Positions 1-8,372 of a stretch of 64,000 nt of DNA are shown one piece after another. Each line of letters opens with the position of its first letter. Position 1 is the first letter of the stretch. The position numbers were made by a program, and so were the translations under genes. The notes under the pieces were generated by a model that saw nothing but the letters and a program-made list of their open reading frames with translations, was not told where the DNA came from and searched no databases. The DNA is from Chitinophaga varians. GTDB taxonomy: Bacteria > Bacteroidota > Bacteroidia > Chitinophagales > Chitinophagaceae. The stretch covers positions 3,498,843-3,562,842 of the forward strand of contig NZ_JABAIA010000001.1 in the NCBI RefSeq assembly GCF_012641275.1, in the 5' to 3' direction.

Positions 1-85
1 TGAAGCGGGTGCTGACGACTATATTTCAAAACCAGTTGATGTAGATGTGTTGCTCTCGCAGCTACAACAATACTTATCTGTATAA
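1..85 (+). CDS. Receiver (REC) domain protein, C-terminal fragment
   Basis: The window opens inside a coding frame that ends with TAA at 83-85. The 27 visible residues include GADDYISKPVD, the classic end of a CheY-like receiver domain with the conserved lysine-proline pair after beta-strand 5. The protein may be a stand-alone response regulator or the receiver end of a hybrid histidine kinase; the upstream part lies outside the window. CheR follows four bases later, so the genes are very probably co-transcribed. Confidence 0.85.
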   Translation, partial: EAGADDYISKPVDVDVLLSQLQQYLSV

Positions 86-88
86 GCT

Positions 89-916
89 GTGAACAGGAAT
101 CATATTAGTGAACAGGAAGTGAGCATGTTACTCAACGATGTGCTGGAGCGTTATGGGTATGACTTTACCGAGTACGCACATGCCTCCATTAACAGACGGG
201 TGAATCATCTTTTTCAGCTGGACCGTTTCCCGAGCTTTGCGGAATTCCGCTATCGTATTATTACTGACGCGGATTATGCGTCGCGTTTTGTGGAGGAGAT
301 CACGGTGAACGTAACGGAGATGTTCCGTGATCCGCAATTTTATTATGCGCTTCGTCAACAGGTACTGCCGGTGCTGGCCACATATCCGCTTATCCGGATA
401 TGGCATGCCGGCTGTTCTACCGGGGAAGAAGTGTATTCTTTCGCTATTTTGCTGAAAGAGGCTAACCTGCTGCACAAATCGGTGATTTATGCAACAGACA
501 TTAATACCAGTGTGCTGGAAAAAGGGAGGACCGGTATTTTCCCGCTTTCACAGATGCAGCAATATTCGCGCAATTACATGGAAGCCGGCGGGGTACAGGA
601 TTTCTCGTCGTACTACACGGCCAACTACGAGTATGCTAAGTTCAGGCAGGACCTTGGAGGGAAAATTATTTTTTCTCCCCATAACCTGGTCACAGATGGT
701 TCGTTCAATGAATTCCAGTTGATCATCTGCCGGAACGTGTTGATCTATTTTAATAAAATGCTGCAGGATAAAGTGCTGCGGCTGTTTTGCGACAGCCTGG
801 AGCCACTCGGCTTCCTGGCGCTGGGCAGCAAGGAATCGCTTAACTTTACCACTGTGTCAGGGCAGTTCAGGCAGTTGGACGGTAAAGAGAAGATCTGGCG
901 GAAACATCATCTGTAA
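89..916 (+). CDS. cheR: CheR-type protein-glutamate methyltransferase
   Basis: S-adenosylmethionine-dependent O-methyltransferase of the CheR family, 275 residues, which is the usual length. The N-terminal helical domain (about 1-75) runs into TEMFRD (76-81). The SAM-binding loop GCSTGEE is at 108-114 and the NVLIYF motif at 216-221. The chosen GTG start lies 3 bases after the previous stop; an ATG at 125 would cut into the conserved N-terminal helix. CheR normally methylates glutamates on chemoreceptors, but no receptor, CheA or CheW gene is in the window. With the CheB and the hybrid kinase just downstream, it more likely belongs to a non-motility sensory pathway (inference). Confidence 0.93.
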   Translation: MNRNHISEQEVSMLLNDVLERYGYDFTEYAHASINRRVNHLFQLDRFPSFAEFRYRIITDADYASRFVEEITVNVTEMFRDPQFYYALRQQVLPVLATYPLIRIWHAGCSTGEEVYSFAILLKEANLLHKSVIYATDINTSVLEKGRTGIFPLSQMQQYSRNYMEAGGVQDFSSYYTANYEYAKFRQDLGGKIIFSPHNLVTDGSFNEFQLIICRNVLIYFNKMLQDKVLRLFCDSLEPLGFLALGSKESLNFTTVSGQFRQLDGKEKIWRKHHL

Positions 917-930
917 TCAACAAAATAACT

Positions 931-1512
931 ATGGACACAGCTTCCCGCGTGGTGTTGATCGGCGGTTCCGCCGGTGGTTTACAGGCTATCCTGACATTGT
1001 TGCCGGGGCTGTCGGCACGTTTGAATGCAGCGGTGATCATTGTCCTGCACAGGCAAAGCAGTTCAGATTCTGTACTGGCGGAGTTACTGGCCGTCAAAAC
1101 CTCATTGCCTGTCCGCGAGGCGGAAGAGAAAGAGCTGCTCCTGCCCGGCACGATTTACATTGCGCCGGGTGACTATCATTTGTTGATAGAAACAGATCAC
1201 ACGCTGAGCCTGGACTATTCCGAGAAAGTAAATTTCAGCCGTCCCAGTATAGACGTTACGTTTACTTCAGCGGTGGAAGTATTTGGTCCGCAAACAATGG
1301 CTGTGTTGTTGTCCGGTGCCAATGACGACGGTGTGGAAGGATTGGCAGATGTGCATGAAGCCGGCGGTATCACGATCGTACAGGACCCGGACACCGCCAT
1401 CGTGGATTTTATGCCACGCCATGCCATACAGGCTGTACCGGTGGATTACGTGCTGGCAGCGGCCGACATGGCGTCTTTTATTAATAGTTTTGCCGGCCTG
1501 ATGGTCGGTTGA
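931..1512 (+). CDS. cheB: CheB-type methylesterase, catalytic domain only
   Basis: Protein-glutamate methylesterase/deamidase of 193 residues made up of only the CheB catalytic domain. The catalytic triad is readable: Ser13 in GGSAGG, His40 and the aspartate in GANDDG (about 133); the RPSIDVTF segment is at 104-111. The N-terminal receiver domain that phospho-activates classical CheB is absent, so activity must be controlled otherwise, perhaps by the receiver proteins beside it. It lies 14 bases after cheR and 10 bases before a REC-PAS-kinase gene, in one apparent operon. It opposes CheR on the same unknown substrate (inference). Confidence 0.92.
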   Translation: MDTASRVVLIGGSAGGLQAILTLLPGLSARLNAAVIIVLHRQSSSDSVLAELLAVKTSLPVREAEEKELLLPGTIYIAPGDYHLLIETDHTLSLDYSEKVNFSRPSIDVTFTSAVEVFGPQTMAVLLSGANDDGVEGLADVHEAGGITIVQDPDTAIVDFMPRHAIQAVPVDYVLAAADMASFINSFAGLMVG

Positions 1513-1522
1513 GGTATGGTTA

Positions 1523-3142
1523 TTGAAAAAAAAATTCCAGCCCAATAATTCATGTATGATTTTGATTGTTGATGATAAGCCTGAGAATATTTTATCCATC
1601 CGGAAAACGCTTGAGTTATACCAGTTTGAAGTGGATACGGCGTTGTCCGGTGAAGAGGCGTTAAAAAAAATACTGAAAAACAGCTACACCCTGATCATCC
1701 TGGACGTGCAGATGCCCAGTATGGACGGATTTGAGGTGGCGGAAGCTATTTCCGGCTACAGCAAGGCAAAGGATATTCCTATCATATTTCTGTCTGCGGT
1801 CAATAAAGAAAAGCGTTTCATCGTAAAAGGCTACGACTCCGGTGGTATCGATTATCTCACCAAGCCGGTAGATCCGGACGTCCTGTTGATGAAAGTAAAA
1901 ACGTTCTCCCGCCTTTACCAGCAGTCGCAGGAGCTCAAGCAGATACATCAATCGCTCCAGGAGGAAGTGGAAGTCCGTAAGCTGGCGCAGGCCGCCCTCA
2001 GCGAAAAGGTGAACGAGCTGCATACCATGCTCGAAGTGCTGCCTCAGATAGCCTTTACCGTTACCCCCGATGGACAGATAGAATATGCTAACCGCAACTG
2101 GTTTAAATACGCCGACAGCCTGCAGCAGTTGCCGGAAACCCTGCCAATGGACAAAAGCCTGCGGCAATGCCTCGATGATACCCTGTATGCCGGCCTGCCG
2201 CTGGAAAAGGAAGTTTACCTGAAAGACAGGGCAGACAATAGTTTCCGCTGTCATCTGTTGCGTGTTATCCCGGTAAGGGAAAATACCGGTATCAGCAAAT
2301 GGATCGGTACCTTCACCGATATTGCCCATCAGAAACAGACCAACGAAATATTAGAGCAGAAAGTAAAGGAAAGGACCGAAGAGCTGGTGGAAATCAACAA
2401 ATCGCTCGAAGCCAGTAACCATGATCTGCAACAGTTTGCCTCTGTGGCCTCTCATGATCTTAAAGAGCCGTTGCGTAAAATACAGCTGTTTGGCGCCATT
2501 GTGCGCGACCGCTTCCTGAAAACCGATCCCGGCGCCATGTCCTATATGGAAAGGATCGTAGGCTCGTCGGAAAGAATGGCCCGGCTGATCAATGATCTCC
2601 TGAACTATTCCCGCCTGTCGGCAGCAAGCATATACGAAGTGACCGACCTGAATGTGGTGGTACAGGAAATTATCAGCGACCTTGAATTGACCATTACAGA
2701 GAAACAAGCTGTGGTACGTGTGGAAAAATTGCCCCATATTGAAGCTGTTCCTGGGCAGATCCGTCAGGTGTTCCAGAACATCATCAGTAACGCTCTTAAA
2801 TTTTCCCGGAAAGACCTGGCCCCGGAAATTCATATCTCCGCTGAAACCATAGCCGGAAGTTCGGTCGACGGTCTGTCACAGGCCGATGGCGACTATTGCC
2901 GTATAACCATTCGCGATAATGGCATTGGGTTTAATGAAAAATACCTGTCCAAAATATTCACTATCTTTCAACGCCTGCATAATGCAGACCATTACGAAGG
3001 CACCGGTATCGGACTGGCCATTGCCAAGAAGGTAATTGACAAACACCAGGGGATTATTACCGCTACCAGTGTGGAAGGAGAAGGGACCGCCTTTATTATT
3101 GTGTTACCCGTTCAGCAAATAAAAGTACCCAACAACAACTGA
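1523..3142 (+). CDS. Hybrid sensor histidine kinase (REC-PAS-HisKA-HATPase)
   Basis: Cytoplasmic two-component protein of about 539 residues with no membrane segment. An N-terminal receiver domain carries phospho-Asp61 (ILDVQMP) and TKPVD. A coiled coil (about 130-170) and a PAS domain (about 165-270) follow. A second coiled coil leads to the H-box with His311 (VASHDLKEPLRK), then an HATPase_c domain with N box, RDNGIGF and GTGIGLAIAKK. A TTG start at 1523 is assumed; ATG at 1556 would start directly at the first receiver strand and is equally possible. The receiver-first order suggests it takes phosphate or a signal from another kinase. It ends the cheR-cheB unit. Confidence 0.9.
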   Translation: MKKKFQPNNSCMILIVDDKPENILSIRKTLELYQFEVDTALSGEEALKKILKNSYTLIILDVQMPSMDGFEVAEAISGYSKAKDIPIIFLSAVNKEKRFIVKGYDSGGIDYLTKPVDPDVLLMKVKTFSRLYQQSQELKQIHQSLQEEVEVRKLAQAALSEKVNELHTMLEVLPQIAFTVTPDGQIEYANRNWFKYADSLQQLPETLPMDKSLRQCLDDTLYAGLPLEKEVYLKDRADNSFRCHLLRVIPVRENTGISKWIGTFTDIAHQKQTNEILEQKVKERTEELVEINKSLEASNHDLQQFASVASHDLKEPLRKIQLFGAIVRDRFLKTDPGAMSYMERIVGSSERMARLINDLLNYSRLSAASIYEVTDLNVVVQEIISDLELTITEKQAVVRVEKLPHIEAVPGQIRQVFQNIISNALKFSRKDLAPEIHISAETIAGSSVDGLSQADGDYCRITIRDNGIGFNEKYLSKIFTIFQRLHNADHYEGTGIGLAIAKKVIDKHQGIITATSVEGEGTAFIIVLPVQQIKVPNNN

Positions 3143-3180
3143 TAAACGCATTTTTATTCTTTGTTTCAAACCTATACTTC

Positions 3181-4338
3181 ATGAAGAGAATTGCATGTAC
3201 GTTACTGCTACTGGCAGTTTTTTCGGTTGCTACCTATGCACAAACAACCTATACGATTACACAGGACAGGCAGCCATCCCCCACCAGGACTTATTGGATG
3301 AATGCGGAGATCCCGGGCAGTACAGATGACAGCCAGGGGTTTAATTACGTCCTGCTACATAAATCCTATGACAGTGCTCTTATGGACGGCTGTTTTGTGA
3401 TGGGAAAGATCACCGGTATACGCGGCCACATGGGGTCGTGGAACCGGAAATGGACCATAGAGGTAAATACCGCGTCAGCCTATAATTCAGACAGGGGAAG
3501 CCTTATCAGCTACAATGAGCTGGCCTCTCTGGTGACACTCCGTTACAACGGCCAGAAGTACCTGGCTGTCATGATCGACAATAACTCTATGCTGACCGAA
3601 TTTTCCTTTACAGGATACGTTCAAAACCCTGTGTTACAGCTGGCGAAAGCGACAGAGGTGACGGAAGTACAGCCCTTTAAACAATATGATCCGGTAGCAG
3701 CGCCCGGCGGTATGGTGGTGGGAGACGCCAGTTTGTATCCGGCCATTTATCCGGCAACATCGGATGCGCTAATTGTCAGCACAGGGAGGACCGGCGGTAT
3801 GACCATCCGTGTTCCTACCAGCCAGCAGAACCTCTTTTCCGGCGGTCATCATATCACCTGCGTCTCTCCTAATTTCCAGGGCGGGCTGGGGATTTCCATA
3901 GGTCAGGATAACAGTGGTTTTATCCAGGCTTTTTCACCTACGGCAGAACAAGGCAACATATACCTGAACCCCAACGGAGGTAACGTCGGGGTAGGCGTAC
4001 ACGATACCAAAGGTTACCGGTTGGCCGTGGCCGGTAATATGATAGCGGAAAGGATTGTGGTAAAGAACCAGCAACGCTGGCCGGATTATGTATTTGCTAA
4101 AGACTACAGTCTGCCGTCGTTGCAGGAACTGGACGCATATATCAGTCAGCATCAGCATTTGCCTGATATGCCCTCTGCGGAAGCGGTGAAAGAGAAAGGC
4201 ATTGACCTGGAAGAGATGAACAGCAAACTCCTCCGAAAAGTGGAAGAACTGACATTGTACCTTATTCAGCTTGACAAGGAAAACAAGGAGCTAAAAGCTG
4301 AAGTAGACACGATCAAAGCCAGTATGAAGAAATCATAG
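3181..4338 (+). CDS. Exported protein with C-terminal coiled coil, tail-fibre-like end
   Basis: 385 residues with a clear signal peptide (hydrophobic 5-17, cleavage near TYAQ). The central part has no family I recognise. The C-terminal region (about 270-385) has a glycine/asparagine-rich stretch (NPNGGNVGVGV), an LAVAGNM-type strand, WPDYVFAKDY and LPSLQELDAYI, then a coiled coil. This layout is common in Bacteroidota surface proteins and resembles the ends of phage tail fibres and their intramolecular chaperones. It probably trimerises on the cell surface (inference). It lies 38 bases after the hybrid kinase and is followed by a strong terminator. Confidence 0.75.
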   Translation: MKRIACTLLLLAVFSVATYAQTTYTITQDRQPSPTRTYWMNAEIPGSTDDSQGFNYVLLHKSYDSALMDGCFVMGKITGIRGHMGSWNRKWTIEVNTASAYNSDRGSLISYNELASLVTLRYNGQKYLAVMIDNNSMLTEFSFTGYVQNPVLQLAKATEVTEVQPFKQYDPVAAPGGMVVGDASLYPAIYPATSDALIVSTGRTGGMTIRVPTSQQNLFSGGHHITCVSPNFQGGLGISIGQDNSGFIQAFSPTAEQGNIYLNPNGGNVGVGVHDTKGYRLAVAGNMIAERIVVKNQQRWPDYVFAKDYSLPSLQELDAYISQHQHLPDMPSAEAVKEKGIDLEEMNSKLLRKVEELTLYLIQLDKENKELKAEVDTIKASMKKS

Positions 4339-4346
4339 ACATTACG

Positions 4347-4375
4347 AAATCCGGTCAGTGACCGGATTTTTTTTA
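4347..4375 (+). terminator. Rho-independent terminator of the 3181-4338 gene
   Basis: AATCCGGTC and GACCGGATT form a stem around a three-base loop, followed by eight T residues. It begins 9 bases after the stop codon. Confidence 0.9.
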
Positions 4376-4505
4376 TACAGGGCATAGCAAAAGTACATTG
4401 TCCGGTTTGATGGTCATTGTCTGTTGTCATCATGAAAAAACGGCGGAGAAAACAGGGCGTGTAATGATGTTTGGAATACAAAAAATACAGCGATACTAAA
4501 AACAG

Positions 4506-4530
4506 AAAACCCGCGCTGGGCGCGGGTTTT
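4506..4530 (-). terminator. Terminator downstream of tRNA-Ala
   Basis: Perfect hairpin, AAAACCCGCGC against GCGCGGGTTTT, ending in T residues on the minus strand just beyond the tRNA-Ala 3' end. The A/T flanks would let it also stop plus-strand transcription. Confidence 0.8.
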
Positions 4531-4540
4531 AACGATTTTT

Positions 4541-4616
4541 TGGTGGAGGATAGCGGGCTCGAACCGCTCACCTCAAACATGCCATGCTTGCGCTCTACCA
4601 GATGAGCTAATCCCCC
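4541..4616 (-). tRNA. tRNA-Ala(GGC)
   Basis: The reverse complement folds as a full cloverleaf. The acceptor GGGGGAT pairs with ATCCTCC, the D-stem is GCTC/GAGC, and the anticodon stem CAAGC/GTTTG encloses loop ATGGCAT with anticodon GGC. The T-arm is AGCGG-TTCGAGC-CCGCT, with discriminator A and an encoded CCA. GGC reads the GCC and GCU alanine codons. Confidence 0.96.
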
Positions 4617-4637
4617 ATATTTTCCCTTTCGGGAATG

Positions 4638-4668
4638 CAAAAATAGATAATTTTCCGAATCTGCCAAC
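4638..4668 (-). promoter_or_regulatory. Promoter of tRNA-Ala
   Basis: On the minus strand GTTG (4665-4668), 19 bases, then TATTTTTG (4638-4645) match the Bacteroidota -33/-7 promoter (TTTG-N19-TAnnTTTG). The G in the first -33 position is shared with the rRNA P1 promoter near the window end. It lies immediately behind the stop codon of the receiver gene. Confidence 0.8.
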
Positions 4669-4671
4669 TTT

Positions 4672-5091
4672 TTACACAAAATCTTTAAAAATTCCTTCTA
4701 CGGTTTCCTTCAGTTCTTTTAGCAGCAAGGGTTTGCGGAGTAATTTGATGACGAGTGGATTGGCGTTAGTACGGGTGATATCGCCATAATCGAGAGAGGA
4801 CGATACCATCACAATATGGCACTGCGATTTTATTTTCTGAGGATAGGTATCAAAAGCCTGCAGGAATTCAAAGCCATCCATTTCAGGCATCTGGATATCC
4901 AGCAGAATGATAGTAGGGGGTATTTTGGGCAGGGCGATATTGGACGATAAAAACTCCAGCGCCTTGTTAGCATTGGCGAATGAAATCACCGTTCTGCTGA
5001 TTTGTTGAAAGGTTATCAACTTCTCATGCAGCAATAAATCAATCTCATTGTCATCAATCAATATGACGCGCAGGTCAGGTATCGAATTCAT
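4672..5091 (-). CDS. Single-domain response regulator (receiver)
   Basis: 139-residue CheY-like receiver with no output domain. The acidic pair is in IDDNE, phospho-Asp65 is in LLDIQMPEMDGFEF, the switch serine is in MVSSS and the lysine in RKP. The ATG at 5091 is chosen because VILIDDNE, the first receiver strand, starts nine residues later; an upstream ATG at 5115 adds eight residues. The start overlaps the end of the upstream REC-kinase gene by 17 bases, so translation is probably coupled. It is the last gene of a five-gene minus-strand operon and the likely phosphate acceptor (inference). Confidence 0.92.
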   Translation of the reverse strand: MNSIPDLRVILIDDNEIDLLLHEKLITFQQISRTVISFANANKALEFLSSNIALPKIPPTIILLDIQMPEMDGFEFLQAFDTYPQKIKSQCHIVMVSSSLDYGDITRTNANPLVIKLLRKPLLLKELKETVEGIFKDFV

Positions 5092-6172
5092 TTCTGTTCG
5101 GGATGGTAATTTCAAATTGAGTGCCTTCGCCGTATTTGGACTCTACATTAATTGTACCGCCAATTTTGCTGAGGGCTTCCTTTACGATGTATAAGCCTAT
5201 GCCACTTCCTGGTTTGTTGTTGTTCTTGGAGCGAAAGAACATTTTAAAGATGTTGTTCAGATGCTCGCTCAGGATACCGATACCGTTGTCCCGGATGCAG
5301 ATGGTGGCCTTATGCGGTTCTGCTTTTACCGACAGGTTGACCGTTGGTTCAGGTTCTTCCGGTTTTTGGTACTTAACAGCGTTGGAAATAAGATTGTTTA
5401 AAATAACGCTGATCCGGAAAGTATCTCCCCGGAACTCGGCTACCTGGTCCACCTGGGTATTAAACCGGATGGCAGTGTTCTGTGGCTGAAAGGCGGTGAT
5501 ACAGTCATTCAACAGGGTATTAAAATCTATTTTCTCATATTCTATTTCCAGCCGGGAATTACGGTAGTATTCAATGATTTTCTGGATAAACCCGTCCAGC
5601 TTCAGTACACAGGATTCTACCATGTTCATATAGCCGTTGGGGTCTACCACTGAATTATCGAGCCGTGACAGGTTAATAATACCCAGTACAGACATCAGCG
5701 GGGAACGAAGGTCATGGGAAGTGGAGTAGATGAACCGGTTCAGCTCATCATTGGTTTTTTCCAGTTCTGCGATCTTTTCCTTGAGCTGTTTGCGGGTAGA
5801 ATAGATCTCATATGCATTGTTGATGGTTTTATGCAGCTCGTTTTCATCCCAGGGTTTTTTGATATAGGAAAAGATATGCCCCTTGTTGATGGCATCAATG
5901 ATGTCTTCCACATCGGTATAACCGGTCAGCAAAATGCGCATCGGGTCGGGAAGGGTGTCTTTGATTTCATTAAAAAACTCCACCCCGGTAGATACAGGCA
6001 TTTTCTGGTCCGCTATGATGATATGGACCATAATCTCCTTCAGTAATTGTTTGCCTTCCTGCGCTGAGTTTGCGGTATAAATCTCGTAACTTCTGCGAAA
6101 GCTGGCCTTGAAGGCGTTCAGATTATGGATTTCATCATCGATATATAATATTCTAATGCGGTTTTCTTTCAT
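5075..6172 (-). CDS. REC-histidine kinase hybrid protein
   Basis: 365 residues, soluble. The N-terminal receiver (1-125) has YIDDE, phospho-Asp55 (IADQKMP), LTGYTD and KKPW, the receiver subtype typical of RpfG-like proteins. A short coiled coil leads to HisKA with His153 (STSHDLRSPLM) and an HATPase_c domain (NLISNAVKY, RDNGIGI, GSGIGLYIVKEA). It lies 15 bases after the 7TM kinase gene and overlaps the receiver gene downstream. Its receiver is very close to the orphan receiver encoded at 53760-54224. It probably relays phosphate between the membrane kinase and the terminal receiver (inference). Confidence 0.92.
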   Translation of the reverse strand: MKENRIRILYIDDEIHNLNAFKASFRRSYEIYTANSAQEGKQLLKEIMVHIIIADQKMPVSTGVEFFNEIKDTLPDPMRILLTGYTDVEDIIDAINKGHIFSYIKKPWDENELHKTINNAYEIYSTRKQLKEKIAELEKTNDELNRFIYSTSHDLRSPLMSVLGIINLSRLDNSVVDPNGYMNMVESCVLKLDGFIQKIIEYYRNSRLEIEYEKIDFNTLLNDCITAFQPQNTAIRFNTQVDQVAEFRGDTFRISVILNNLISNAVKYQKPEEPEPTVNLSVKAEPHKATICIRDNGIGILSEHLNNIFKMFFRSKNNNKPGSGIGLYIVKEALSKIGGTINVESKYGEGTQFEITIPNRNEFDT

Positions 6173-6187
6173 TAAAGGGTGTTATGG

Positions 6188-8359
6188 TTATGATTGATGA
6201 ATCGTGATGTTGAGAGGTAAATATATAATAAATTCCGCTCCTTCCCCGGGGGTGGAATTTACGATGATTTTACCCTTATGTTTCTCTATGATGCTGAATA
6301 CGATAGAAAGCCCCAGGCCGGTCCCTTCTCCTACGTCTTTGGTGGTAAAGAAGGGGTCAAATATCTTCTGTTGCACCTCTTCCGACATGCCAATCCCCGT
6401 GTCTTTGATCCGGATAACGATAAACTGGTCTTCCTGGCCGGTGGTAATGGTAATGGATTCGTTGTGTTGTTCTTTTTTGCTTTTGATCGCATTCAGGGCG
6501 TTGGAGAAGATATTCATGAACACCTGGTTGATCTTACCGGCGTAACATTCAATTTTAGGCAGTTCCGCATAGTGCTTAATGATGTTAACATTGGGCGGAA
6601 TGCCATTGCGCAGGAGCACAAGGGTAGAGTCCAGGCCCTCATGGATATCGATGGACTTCACATCGCTTTCGTCCAGACGGCTGAAAGTACGCAGCCCTTT
6701 CACGATCTCTGCGGTACGGGCGGCGCCATCCTCGATGCCCTTGATCAGGGAAGATATTTCTTCATGGATATATTCAATATCAATTTCCCGCTTGAATTGT
6801 TCGATGGACTTCAGCTCACTTTGGATATCGGTTTTGTCGGCCAGCCTGTCGTAGCGGTTAAGCAGCTCCTGCAGGTCGGCAATATCAAGTTTCAGCGGCT
6901 TGATATTAGAGGTGACAAAGTTGATCGGGTTATTGATTTCATGGGCAATACCGGCGGTCAGCTGACCGAGGGACGCCATTTTTTCCTTTTCCACCAGCCT
7001 TGTCTGGGTGTCTTTCAGGTTGGTAAGGGCCACATTGAGGTCGTGGTTACTGTTTTGCAGTTCCTCCGTGCGTTCCTGTACTTTGGCTTCCAGGATGATA
7101 TTTTGTTCTCTTACCAGTTGTTCGTTTTCTTTGGATATCTCCAGGGCGATGGCCTGTGATGCTTCTTTTTCGGCTTTAAAGGTGTTGATTTTGTCTGCCA
7201 GGGCAAAGGACAGCAGTATGACCTCTATCGCGGACCCTATTACGATAATATGGCTGGTGAAGATATTATAGGGGATGATGCCCACATCCTTCAATACAAA
7301 ACAGATAATGGCGAGAATGAACACTGTCCACGCCAGTACAAATATTTTAGCAGTGCGGGAATGTTTCACGGCCTGCATGATGGCAAACAGCAAAATGAAG
7401 CTGACGCCGGTAATGGCCAGGAAATCTATCAGGGCATACGCGACGGAGAAATACCCTAGCAGCGACAGTACGATGGTGCTCGAATATACAATCACAAACA
7501 GGTTCATGGTCCGGTAGGCCCAGGGTGCTTTTTCCCGCACGTGGAGGAAGCTCTGTACAAACAACAGTACCGAGATGCCCGACAGAGCGCCGGCCCACAG
7601 TACACTTTGCTCGGTGACGTACAGGTTTTCATGCCAGAAGAAACGGTACCCGAAACCATGCAGGCAGATCTGCGCCAATCCCACACAGGCGATGTAGATG
7701 ATATAGTAAAAATAACTCCAGTCTTTTACGGAAAAGAAAATGAAGGTATTGTAGAATATCATAACGAGGATGATACCGATATAGATGGAGAGCAGCAGGT
7801 CGTCGTTATACAATTTGCTGTATATCTCCCTGGCCGTGCCGATGTACACCGGCACCAGGATGGCCTCCCGGCTTTGTATACGCAGATAAAAAGTGCTGGA
7901 CAAGCCGGTAGGAATACTGACATTATACACGAAGTTCTGGTGTACGACCGGTCTTTTTTTGAAGGGCCGTAATTCCCCTCCCGGAATCACCTCATAGCCG
8001 TTGGGGCCAGGGTAATATAGGTCTATCAGGTCCAGGATCGGATAGGTGATATTGAACATCAGCTCCGGAAACTGGGTGCTGTTTTTGACGGTAAAGCGAA
8101 GCCAGATGGCGTCCTTGGTCAGCCCGAAATTAGGAATCTGTTTTGGCAGCTTCTGGAAAGCGGGGGAGTGTTCCACGTCTTTGAACGTGAGGTCGCCGGC
8201 CGGGTCCAGCAGGTATTCCAGCTGGCCGTATTCAGCCAGTTGGATGGGATAGTTGTGGGATATGCAGATGGTATCTGCCCAGGCAGGCACCCAGCGGGCC
8301 GTTACTAACAGTAACAGGCATACGAATTTGTAAAATGCCGGTCTGATCAGAAGTCGCAT
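6188..8359 (-). CDS. 7TMR-DISM sensor histidine kinase
   Basis: 723 residues. A signal peptide (1-28) precedes an extracytoplasmic beta-rich domain of the 7TMR-DISMED2 type (about 30-180, with TKDAIWLRFTV). Seven membrane helices (about 185-390) follow, then a coiled coil (395-460), HisKA with His473 (GQLTAGIAHEINNPINF) and HATPase_c (NALNAI, KDTGIGM, GTGLGLSIVFSI). Proteins of this architecture sense ligands outside the inner membrane; the DISMED2 domain is thought to bind carbohydrates or other small molecules. It lies 13 bases after the E1-like gene and 15 bases before the REC-kinase gene. This suggests it senses something related to the enzymes encoded upstream (inference). Confidence 0.93.
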   Translation of the reverse strand: MRLLIRPAFYKFVCLLLLVTARWVPAWADTICISHNYPIQLAEYGQLEYLLDPAGDLTFKDVEHSPAFQKLPKQIPNFGLTKDAIWLRFTVKNSTQFPELMFNITYPILDLIDLYYPGPNGYEVIPGGELRPFKKRPVVHQNFVYNVSIPTGLSSTFYLRIQSREAILVPVYIGTAREIYSKLYNDDLLLSIYIGIILVMIFYNTFIFFSVKDWSYFYYIIYIACVGLAQICLHGFGYRFFWHENLYVTEQSVLWAGALSGISVLLFVQSFLHVREKAPWAYRTMNLFVIVYSSTIVLSLLGYFSVAYALIDFLAITGVSFILLFAIMQAVKHSRTAKIFVLAWTVFILAIICFVLKDVGIIPYNIFTSHIIVIGSAIEVILLSFALADKINTFKAEKEASQAIALEISKENEQLVREQNIILEAKVQERTEELQNSNHDLNVALTNLKDTQTRLVEKEKMASLGQLTAGIAHEINNPINFVTSNIKPLKLDIADLQELLNRYDRLADKTDIQSELKSIEQFKREIDIEYIHEEISSLIKGIEDGAARTAEIVKGLRTFSRLDESDVKSIDIHEGLDSTLVLLRNGIPPNVNIIKHYAELPKIECYAGKINQVFMNIFSNALNAIKSKKEQHNESITITTGQEDQFIVIRIKDTGIGMSEEVQQKIFDPFFTTKDVGEGTGLGLSIVFSIIEKHKGKIIVNSTPGEGAEFIIYLPLNITIHQS

Positions 8360-8372
8360 GGCTTATTTCGGA

